From contig CAIYBQ010000458.1 in NCBI GenBank assembly GCA_903924445.1, positions 1 through 5,865 of the forward strand: DNA of 5,865 bases. Direction: 5' to 3'. The stretch comes from an uncultured Armatimonadota bacterium (GTDB lineage Bacteria > Armatimonadota > Armatimonadia > Armatimonadales > Armatimonadaceae). Every line of letters starts with the position of its first letter. The stretch's first letter is position 1. Under the pieces are notes generated by a model. It was not told the DNA's origin, ran no database searches, and saw only the letters and a list, made by a program, of their open reading frames with translations. This document shows, in pieces, positions 1 through 5,440 of this stretch. The position numbers were made by a program, and so were the translations under genes.

Positions 1-119
1 GTCGTATCTGGAATTGACAGCGCCCCTGAGCTCCTGAGAACACGCTTCGTCCTACCCAGAATTTTCAAACCACTGCCCCTGATTCTGTTATCAGCATGCG
101 CAGTGACAACATAAATGCG

Positions 120-135
120 ATTACGTAATACGTAA
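120..135. promoter_or_regulatory. Palindromic, tandemly repeated TACGTAA element (possible operator)
   Basis: The heptamer TACGTAA occurs twice head to tail (122-128 and 129-135). The same bases also form a perfect 10-bp palindrome, ATTACGTAAT (120-129), and a 15-bp odd-centred palindrome, TTACGTA-A-TACGTAA (121-135). Such dyad symmetry in the leader of an operon is typical of a dimeric regulator site. It matches no named operator I can recall, including the CueR-type copper box. A TATAAC box follows at 153-158, which would put the element near a -35 position. Regulatory function is inferred. Confidence 0.35.
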
Positions 136-176
136 GCGGTTGGTGTGTCAACTATAACGCCTCACCGTAAAACTAC

Positions 177-205
177 CTGCAAATAACCTCATAAATAGTT
201 ATTAT
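177..205 (+). promoter_or_regulatory. Weak sigma70-like promoter candidate
   Basis: CTGCAA (177-182) and TATTAT (200-205) are separated by 17 bp. The -10 matches TATAAT at five of six positions, but the -35 matches TTGACA at only three. Transcription would start near 212, leaving a leader of about 120 nt before the oxidase start. An alternative -10 is TATAAC at 153-158, which has no good -35 and would need an activator. AT-rich sequence yields such matches easily, so this is only a candidate. Confidence 0.2.
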
Positions 206-320
206 TTACAAAACAACAGTATTTGTTACATCTATCCAAATTGTTATTCCCCGGTTGAATAGACACGTTACGAACAAGGCTTGCTAATCAGATTCGTAAT
301 GTTCCATAGCAAGTCAAAAC

Positions 321-324
321 AGGA
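321..324 (+). promoter_or_regulatory. Ribosome binding site that sets the multicopper oxidase start
   Basis: AGGA lies 7 nt before the ATG at 332, a good spacing. The in-frame ATG at 326 would leave only 1 nt, and a TTG start at 281 would place extra residues before the twin-arginine signal. The site therefore favours the ATG at 332. Confidence 0.7.
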
Positions 325-331
325 AATGACA

Positions 332-1909
332 ATGAATCGACGAACACTACTAACGACTGGACTTGCAGCTGGTGCTGGAATCACCGCTGCGCCGTTCATC
401 ATGCGAAAGGGCATCGCCCAGGCGGGTACTCCCGTCACCCTAACACCTTGGGTAGACCCACTCCCAACGCCGCCAGTACTAAATCCAGCCAACATCATCA
501 GTGGCGCATCCTTCGACCCACGCGTCACCGCGTTTGGTGCACCAAACTACCACGAGCTTGTTGAAGCCGAAGGCTTTCACCAGTTTCACCGTGACCTTCC
601 AGCAACAAAGATGTGGCTGTACAACGGCACCTTCCCAGGCCCAACCTTCATCAACCGTCTTGGTATTCCTACCGTTATCCGGCGTATCAATAACCTCAAC
701 CCAGCCCACGTCGGCTTTGGGATGCCTGAGACATCGATGCACCACCACGGTGGACACCAGTCCCCAATGGATGATGGCTGGCCACTCGACTTCATCACCC
801 CTGGCACCTACCGTGACCACTTGATCCCTAACATCGTTCCTGATAATGACACGAACGAATGGCCATCAACCCTCTGGTACCACGACCACACCATCGACTA
901 CACGGCATCCAATGTTTACCGCGGCCTCGCGGGAATGTCCCTCCACTTCGATGCACTCGACTCTGGTAACGAAAACGACCTCAACCCGGCCGCGCTGCGA
1001 CTGCCATCTGGTGCATACGATGTGCCTCTCGTCTTCCGTGATGTCGCCCTGAACGCCGATGGCTCCCTGTTGTTCAACCAGCTTGATACTCGGGGACAAG
1101 TCGGAAATCTCAAGACCGTCAATGGGAAAGTCAAGCCATACCTCACCGTTCAGCGCCGTAAGTACCGCTTCCGCCTCCTCGCAGGGTCGATGGCACGTGA
1201 GTGGATGTTCCGTATCTGGAAGGGAACGACACGATTACCGTTCAAGATCATCGCATCCGATGGCGGTCTCCTCCCAGCACCTGTCCAGGTAACTCAGCAT
1301 CAAATGGGAAATGCAGAGCGCTACGAGATCATCGTGGACTTCAGCACCTTCCCAGCAGGAACACAGATCACACTGAACGACCACCTCATTCAGAGCGATG
1401 GAAATAAGCCAGCTGGTGTATCCCCAACGGGTGACCCAGTCCTCCTGTTTGTTGTCGAAGGCGCAGCCGCTGCTCCGGATCCAAGCCGTGTTCCGGCAGT
1501 TCTTCGCCCATTGTCTCCTGTTGACATGACAAGGGTCGTTGCAACCAGATCCCTCGTTCTGTCACAAGCAGGTGGAATCTGGACCATCAATGGACTTCCA
1601 TGGAATCCGAATGTTCCACTGTTCCAGCCAAAGCTTGGCTCCGCAGAAATCTGGAACGTATCGGTCAAGGGCGGTGGATGGGATCACCCACTCCACATCC
1701 ACCAGGAGTTCTTCCGCATCCTCAAGCGTGGTGGTGCAACCCCACAGGCATGGGAACGTGGACGCAAGGATGTTGTGTTACTTTCCAACACCACTGCCTG
1801 CCAGCTGTATGTTCAGTTCCGAACGTTTACCGGCCCCTATGTGTTCCACTGTCACAATCTCGGACACGAAGACATGGCGATGATGGGTTGGTACAATGTC
1901 ATCCCCTAA
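332..1909 (+). CDS. Tat-exported multicopper oxidase, bilirubin oxidase/CotA-like
   Basis: This 525-residue enzyme should oxidise a substrate one electron at a time and reduce O2 to water. The N-terminus is a Tat signal: MNRRTLL with Arg3 and Arg4, an Ala/Gly-rich stretch, and a likely cleavage after AQA at residue 31. All four copper motifs are intact. Type 1 copper ligands are His452, Cys507, His512 and axial Met517. Type 2/3 ligands are His137, His139, His184, His186, His455, His457, His506 and His508, in HHHG, WYHDH, HPLHIH and HCHNLGHEDMAMM contexts. The middle region (RKYRFRLL, LPFKIIASDGGLL, ERYEIIVDFS) resembles bilirubin oxidase and CotA laccases rather than nitrite reductases. The size is normal for the three-cupredoxin group. 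The natural substrate (phenolic, metal ion or pigment) cannot be read from sequence. It overlaps the SCO gene, which suggests shared copper handling. The family call is firm; the subfamily is likely. Confidence 0.95.
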   Translation: MNRRTLLTTGLAAGAGITAAPFIMRKGIAQAGTPVTLTPWVDPLPTPPVLNPANIISGASFDPRVTAFGAPNYHELVEAEGFHQFHRDLPATKMWLYNGTFPGPTFINRLGIPTVIRRINNLNPAHVGFGMPETSMHHHGGHQSPMDDGWPLDFITPGTYRDHLIPNIVPDNDTNEWPSTLWYHDHTIDYTASNVYRGLAGMSLHFDALDSGNENDLNPAALRLPSGAYDVPLVFRDVALNADGSLLFNQLDTRGQVGNLKTVNGKVKPYLTVQRRKYRFRLLAGSMAREWMFRIWKGTTRLPFKIIASDGGLLPAPVQVTQHQMGNAERYEIIVDFSTFPAGTQITLNDHLIQSDGNKPAGVSPTGDPVLLFVVEGAAAAPDPSRVPAVLRPLSPVDMTRVVATRSLVLSQAGGIWTINGLPWNPNVPLFQPKLGSAEIWNVSVKGGGWDHPLHIHQEFFRILKRGGATPQAWERGRKDVVLLSNTTACQLYVQFRTFTGPYVFHCHNLGHEDMAMMGWYNVIP

Positions 1910-2537
1910 GGACGACCTTATCAATATTGCCCCGTGGATTCCACGGGGCCCCATCGTCCTCACACAAAAGCATGTCCAGCATCAGTGGACGCCAGACACG
2001 GTTGTGACTAAAACCGATGGCACCACAACATCAATTGCAGCGATTAGCGAAGGAAAGAACCTCATCATTCAATTCTTCTACACGCGCTGTAATGGGACAT
2101 GCCCTGGAACAACCATGAACCTGCGGAAAATACTGGCGATGATGTCACCAGAGCTCCGTAAGGACACTGTTGTGATCAGTGTGTCGCTTGATCCGGAGCG
2201 TGACACGTTGGCGGAGCTCAAGTCCTACTCGGAGGTGAGAAATCTGCCAAAGAACTGGCACGTCGTAAAGGCAAGCCGGGCCAACCTTGAGCACTTGCTC
2301 AAAGTGACCGGAATGTCCGCTGACAAGGTGGATTCGAAAACCCAGCGGATCAAGCACACGGCTCAGATTCTGTTTGGGAGCAAGCACTCCGGCCACTGGC
2401 GGATGGTTAATGCAGACAAGTCAGACACTCGTGTCGCACTTGAAATTCTGCAGATTACCTTTGAAGGCATCAGATACAAAAACCCCCGGGTTCCAGGCAA
2501 GCGCCTGATTCCCGGTCAGAAAGTAAAGGTGGGCTAA
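1896..2537 (+). CDS. SCO1/SenC-family copper-binding thioredoxin-fold protein
   Basis: SCO proteins bind copper through a CxxxC pair and a distant His, and either insert copper or reduce cysteines in copper enzymes such as cytochrome oxidase CuA. In this 213-residue protein the motif is FFYTRCNGTCP, with Cys65 and Cys69, and the His is His154 in IKHTAQILFG, 85 residues later, as in the family. SVSLDPERDTLAELKSY (95-111) is also characteristic. The ATG at 1896 is the only usable start: a TGA lies in frame at 1881-1883 and no GTG or TTG intervenes. It overlaps the oxidase stop by 14 bp with only a weak ribosome site, so translational coupling is likely. The odd point is the N-terminus, which is polar and has neither a membrane anchor nor a signal peptide, whereas most SCO proteins are membrane-anchored outside the cytoplasm. 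The C-terminal tail (about 195-213) is basic. A redox or peroxiredoxin-like role is possible. Confidence 0.92.
   Translation: MSSPKDDLINIAPWIPRGPIVLTQKHVQHQWTPDTVVTKTDGTTTSIAAISEGKNLIIQFFYTRCNGTCPGTTMNLRKILAMMSPELRKDTVVISVSLDPERDTLAELKSYSEVRNLPKNWHVVKASRANLEHLLKVTGMSADKVDSKTQRIKHTAQILFGSKHSGHWRMVNADKSDTRVALEILQITFEGIRYKNPRVPGKRLIPGQKVKVG
1929..1949 (+). other. Perfect 9-bp hairpin at the oxidase/SCO junction, inside SCO codons
   Basis: GCCCCGTGG (1929-1937) and CCACGGGGC (1941-1949) are exact reverse complements around a 3-nt ATT loop. The stem is very GC-rich and begins 19 nt past the oxidase stop codon, within SCO codons 12-18 (residues APWIPRG). No T-run follows, so it is not a standard terminator. 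It could protect the 3' end of the oxidase message, slow ribosomes, or mark a processing site. Function is inferred. Confidence 0.6.
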
Positions 2538-2570
2538 CACCACCGGTGACAGCATTCGGCCTCCCCAAAG

Positions 2571-2604
2571 ACCCCGGACTATCTCTCGATAGCCCGGGGT
2601 TTCT
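2571..2604 (+). terminator. Rho-independent terminator after the oxidase-SCO pair
   Basis: ACCCCGG (2571-2577) pairs with CCGGGGT (2594-2600), and CTATC (2579-2583) pairs with GATAG (2588-2592). This gives a 12-bp stem with one A/C mismatch and a TCTC loop. The stem is followed by TTTCTGCTTT. It lies 34 nt past the SCO stop and about 85 nt before the sulfatase start, so it probably ends the first transcription unit. The T-tract is interrupted, which leaves some read-through possible. Confidence 0.8.
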
Positions 2605-2673
2605 GCTTTGTGGACGAAGCGCAAATCTCATGTAGACTACCGGTAATTCCACCGGGAATGGACTTTGCCCCAC

Positions 2674-2678
2674 AGGAG
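2674..2678 (+). promoter_or_regulatory. Sulfatase ribosome binding site
   Basis: AGGAG lies 11 nt before the ATG at 2690, a little longer than ideal. No in-frame ATG, GTG or TTG occurs between the upstream in-frame TAG (2633-2635) and this ATG, so the start is well fixed. Confidence 0.6.
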
Positions 2679-2689
2679 CATCCAACGCC

Positions 2690-4138
2690 ATGTTCACCCG
2701 TTCCAACCCTATCAACAAACGTACAGCCCGCCGCCCAAACATCGTCTTCTTCCTCGCAGATGACCTTGGCTACGGCGACATCTCCTGCTTTGGCCAGCGA
2801 CGCTTCTCCACCCCAAACATCGACAAATTAGCAGAGCAAGGAATTCGCTTCTCCCGCCACTACAGCGGAAGCCCCGTCTGCGCACCGTCACGCTGCGTCC
2901 TCATGACAGGCCTCCACTCGGGACACGCGCCTGTTCGCGACAACAAGGATGTCGGGCTTGACGAACAAATGCCCGTCCCGACAAACACCCCACTTCTGAG
3001 TGAATTCCTCAGTGACCTTGGCTATATCTGCGGTGGATTTGGCAAATGGGGCCTTGGAAAACCAGGGAACTCCGGCGAACCCCTCAAGCGCGGCTTCAAC
3101 CGCTTCTTTGGTTACCACGGGCAGCGCCATGCGCATAACCACTACCCGGCTTTCCTCGATGATGGCAGCCGCAAAGTCGCCTTAAACAACCCTGATTTCA
3201 GCCCGAATCAAAAGCTGAAACCCACGGATAACCCGGCGGAATCCAAGTCATACGATGGCTTTATCGGCAATGAGTACGCCCCGGAACGCATCACCCGGGA
3301 AGCCTGCTACTGGATTGAATCCCACAAAAACGAGCCGTTCTTCTGCTACATCCCGACCACTATCCCGCACCTCGCGCTCCAGGCTCCCCCGGATGCCACC
3401 AAAGCAGAGATTGGCAAACATGGCACCGACACGCCCTACATCGGTGCGAAGTCCTATCTGCCAAACCAGAATCCACGCGCAACCTACGCCGCGATGATTC
3501 GTGAGCTCGACAAACACGTCGGCCAGGTCATCGATACGATCAAGCGCCTCGGCCTTGAAAAGGACACGATCTTTGTGTTCACATCCGATAACGGACCGCT
3601 CTACGACCAGCTCGGGGGCACCGACACCGATTACTTTGACTCAGCCAATGGACTGCGTGGACGTAAAGGCTCGCTGTACGAAGGCGGAATTCGGGTTCCG
3701 GCCATCATCTCATGGAAGGGACACATCACCGCTGGCCAGTCCACCGACACGCTCTCCGGATTTGAAGACTGGGTCCCGACGCTGCTTGAGCTCCTGGATG
3801 CATCCGAGGCCACACCAAAGAACATCGATGGTGTCAGCCATGCAAATGAGCTCCTCGGAAAGCCAAGTAAGCATAAAAAGCGCTTTCTCTACCGTGAGTT
3901 TGCCGGCTACGGCGGCTGGCAGGGTGTCTGGCACGACCGCTTCAAAGCAGTCCGCAACAACCTCGACAAAGGACCTCAGCCATGGGAGCTCTACGACCTA
4001 CGCGAAGACCCGCGTGAGCTCACAAATGTCGCAGCAAAGGCACGCTTGGTTATCGCGGATTTTGATAACTACGCAAGCCGGCAACACAAGCCCAGCAAGG
4101 ACTTCCCGCTCAAGGGGCTTGGGGATAAGGCGCAATAG
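2690..4138 (+). CDS. Sulfatase (arylsulfatase family), formylglycine type
   Basis: This 482-residue enzyme should hydrolyse sulfate esters, in this setting plausibly on sulfated sugars. The signature CAPSRCVLMTG (64-74) carries Cys64, the residue converted to formylglycine by a maturase not present in this window. Other expected sites are the metal-binding Asp24-Asp25 (LADDLGYGD), Lys119 (FGKWGLG), His227 (IPHLALQAP), Asp300-Asn301 (TSDNGP) and Lys326 in GRKGSLYEGGIRVP. The C-terminal ELYDLREDPRELTN (433-446) is the usual end motif of the family, so the enzyme is full length and intact. It stands alone between two terminator-like hairpins. The N-terminus (MFTRSNPINKRTARRPN) is basic and polar and runs straight into the first catalytic strand, leaving no room for a signal peptide, unlike many sulfatases of this type. 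A phosphonate or phosphodiester substrate within the alkaline phosphatase superfamily is less likely. Substrate is unknown. Confidence 0.95.
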   Translation: MFTRSNPINKRTARRPNIVFFLADDLGYGDISCFGQRRFSTPNIDKLAEQGIRFSRHYSGSPVCAPSRCVLMTGLHSGHAPVRDNKDVGLDEQMPVPTNTPLLSEFLSDLGYICGGFGKWGLGKPGNSGEPLKRGFNRFFGYHGQRHAHNHYPAFLDDGSRKVALNNPDFSPNQKLKPTDNPAESKSYDGFIGNEYAPERITREACYWIESHKNEPFFCYIPTTIPHLALQAPPDATKAEIGKHGTDTPYIGAKSYLPNQNPRATYAAMIRELDKHVGQVIDTIKRLGLEKDTIFVFTSDNGPLYDQLGGTDTDYFDSANGLRGRKGSLYEGGIRVPAIISWKGHITAGQSTDTLSGFEDWVPTLLELLDASEATPKNIDGVSHANELLGKPSKHKKRFLYREFAGYGGWQGVWHDRFKAVRNNLDKGPQPWELYDLREDPRELTNVAAKARLVIADFDNYASRQHKPSKDFPLKGLGDKAQ

Positions 4139-4145
4139 CCCGGTG

Positions 4146-4174
4146 GGCATCCACCAGAGCCGATGCCAGTTTTT
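4146..4174 (+). terminator. Candidate terminator after the sulfatase
   Basis: GGCATC (4146-4151) and GATGCC (4162-4167) form a 6-bp stem with a 10-nt loop, followed after AG by five T residues (4170-4174). A competing small hairpin, GGTGG (4142-4146) with CCACC (4151-4155), overlaps it. The position just after the stop codon fits a terminator, but the stem is short, so strength is uncertain. Confidence 0.5.
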
Positions 4175-4256
4175 AACAACGTTGCAGAGGATACATCCGG
4201 CTCAACCCGGCAGGAATCCAGTACCCCATTCGGGAATACGAACATCTGACAAACAA

Positions 4257-4278
4257 ACGGGTAACAACCCCGTGGGAG
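4257..4278 (+). promoter_or_regulatory. Ribosome binding site with adjacent small hairpin
   Basis: GGGAG (4274-4278) lies 10 nt before the ATG at 4289 and serves as the ribosome site of the dehydrogenase. Immediately upstream, ACGGG (4257-4261) can pair with CCCGT (4269-4273) around a 7-nt loop. The stem abuts the ribosome site without covering it. It may only help keep the site open. The remainder of the 4139-4288 gap shows no gene and no clear promoter. Confidence 0.4.
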
Positions 4279-4288
4279 AAAACATTTT

Positions 4289-5440
4289 ATGTGGAGTTTG
4301 ATCGCCGCCATCACTGCCGCCGCACTACCCATCCAGCCAGCTCAGGATGATGTCCCTAACTTCTGGGTACGCCCTGGCTACAAGGTCACCATCGCCGCCG
4401 AGCAACCCGGAACCCGCTTCCTCGAGTTTGATGACAAGGGAACGCTATTCATTAGCCGTCCAAATCCAGGCGAAATCCGCGCGTTTGTCGACAAAGACAA
4501 AGATGGTCTCTATGAGACATCGACAGCATTCGTCACCGGTAAGCCTACCGTTCACGGGATGGCATTCGAAGGCGGATGGCTTTGGTACTCCCAGTCCGGC
4601 GAAGTGCATAAGGCACGCGATACGAACAACGATGGCGTCGCCGATGAGGACATCACCGTCATTAAGGACCTCCCAAATGGCGGCGGTCACTGGTGGCGTG
4701 CACTCGAAGTCACCGCGGATGCCATTTATACCGGCATTGGTGATGCGGCAAATGCCAGCGATATGCGTGCAACCGACCGCCAAAAGATCTGGAAGTTCGC
4801 CAAGGATGGCACCGGTAAGACACTGGTTGCAGGCGGTCTCCGAAATACTGAAAAGCTCCGCATGCGGCCAGGCACCATCGACCTCTGGGGTGTTGACCAC
4901 GGCTCCGATAAGTTTGGCGATCCATACGGCGAGACTCCGGGCAATACCCCAATCTCCAACCTCAACCCAACCGATGAGTTCAACCTCTATGCGGGCGGTA
5001 AGTTCTATGGACATCCGTTTATCATGGGCTACGGCGTTCCCCGCCCTGAGTTCAAGGATGTGCCCGATTTGCTGAAAATCGCGGCGGAAACCATCACCCC
5101 AGGCTGGAACTTCCCTGCACACTCTGCATCGAACTCCTTCTGCTTCGTGGCAAAGAAAACGCACTTCCCGGCAGACCACTACGCCGATGCATTCATTGCG
5201 CATCACGGCAACTCTGGTGGAACCACCCTCCGTGCAGGTTACTCGGTTGACCGTCTCCTCTTTGACAAGGAAACCGGAAAGCCTTACGGGTTGCTTCCAA
5301 TCGTGAAGTGCCTCGATAAGGACAACAAGCCGCTTGGTCGTCCACTCGACTGTACGGAAGCTCCGGATGGCTCCATCCTGTTCGCTGACGATGCAGCCGG
5401 TGTCGTTTACCGTATTAGCTACACGGGTGCAAAGAAGTAG
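4289..5440 (+). CDS. Secreted glucose/sorbosone dehydrogenase-like beta-propeller
   Basis: This 383-residue protein resembles the six-bladed propeller family of PQQ-dependent glucose and L-sorbosone dehydrogenases, which oxidise sugars outside the cytoplasm. A short hydrophobic N-terminus (about residues 1-18, cleavage near QPA) looks like a Sec signal but lacks the usual basic start. Family-like features are FWVRPGYKVTIAAEQPG (25-41), VHGMAF (His89), GGGHWW (His134), GLRNTEKL with Arg185-Asn186 where soluble glucose dehydrogenase contacts PQQ, GVDHGSDKFGDPYGE (His204), HHGNSGG (about 305-311) and the closing FADDAAGVVYRI (365-376). Two Asp-rich loops, DKDKDGLYE (68-76) and DTNNDGVADE (111-120), look like calcium sites. 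It is followed with overlap by a cytochrome c, a fitting electron acceptor. The true substrate and cofactor are not proven, and many relatives in Planctomycetes are uncharacterised. Confidence 0.85.
   Translation: MWSLIAAITAAALPIQPAQDDVPNFWVRPGYKVTIAAEQPGTRFLEFDDKGTLFISRPNPGEIRAFVDKDKDGLYETSTAFVTGKPTVHGMAFEGGWLWYSQSGEVHKARDTNNDGVADEDITVIKDLPNGGGHWWRALEVTADAIYTGIGDAANASDMRATDRQKIWKFAKDGTGKTLVAGGLRNTEKLRMRPGTIDLWGVDHGSDKFGDPYGETPGNTPISNLNPTDEFNLYAGGKFYGHPFIMGYGVPRPEFKDVPDLLKIAAETITPGWNFPAHSASNSFCFVAKKTHFPADHYADAFIAHHGNSGGTTLRAGYSVDRLLFDKETGKPYGLLPIVKCLDKDNKPLGRPLDCTEAPDGSILFADDAAGVVYRISYTGAKK

Larger units (their letters stand above)
1..331. other. Non-coding leader upstream of the multicopper oxidase
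   Basis: I see no gene in this stretch. One + frame is open from base 1 to a TAA at 112-114 (37 codons), but this is short enough to be chance and matches nothing I recognise. It could still be the tail of an upstream gene. The section from about 180 to 250 is clearly AT-richer than the coding regions, as expected for a promoter region. It holds a palindromic element at 120-135 and weak promoter-like boxes, listed separately. Confidence 0.6.

Noticed and set aside
14..42. TTGACA at 14-19 as a -35 box
   Set aside because: No -10-like hexamer lies at a usable distance; the 17-bp position reads AGAACA.
1..114. Open + frame at the left edge ending in TAA, with a lipobox-like LLSACA
   Set aside because: Only 37 codons, no start in view, and the stop follows six codons after the Cys; probably chance.
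281..331. Extended oxidase start at TTG 281
   Set aside because: It adds 17 residues before the twin-arginine signal, and the AGGA site at 321-324 matches the ATG at 332.
2638..2645. TACCGGTA palindrome before the sulfatase, and CACCGGTG at 2541-2548
   Set aside because: Eight-base palindromes are common in this base composition and the two sites differ outside ACCGGT; no support for an operator.
3501..4301. A 266-codon + frame inside the sulfatase and gap
   Set aside because: It is Ser/Thr/Arg-rich with no motif, and most of it overlaps the intact sulfatase in another frame; a shadow frame.
4347..5075. A 242-codon + frame within the dehydrogenase
   Set aside because: Its composition is typical of an out-of-frame reading and no family is recognisable.
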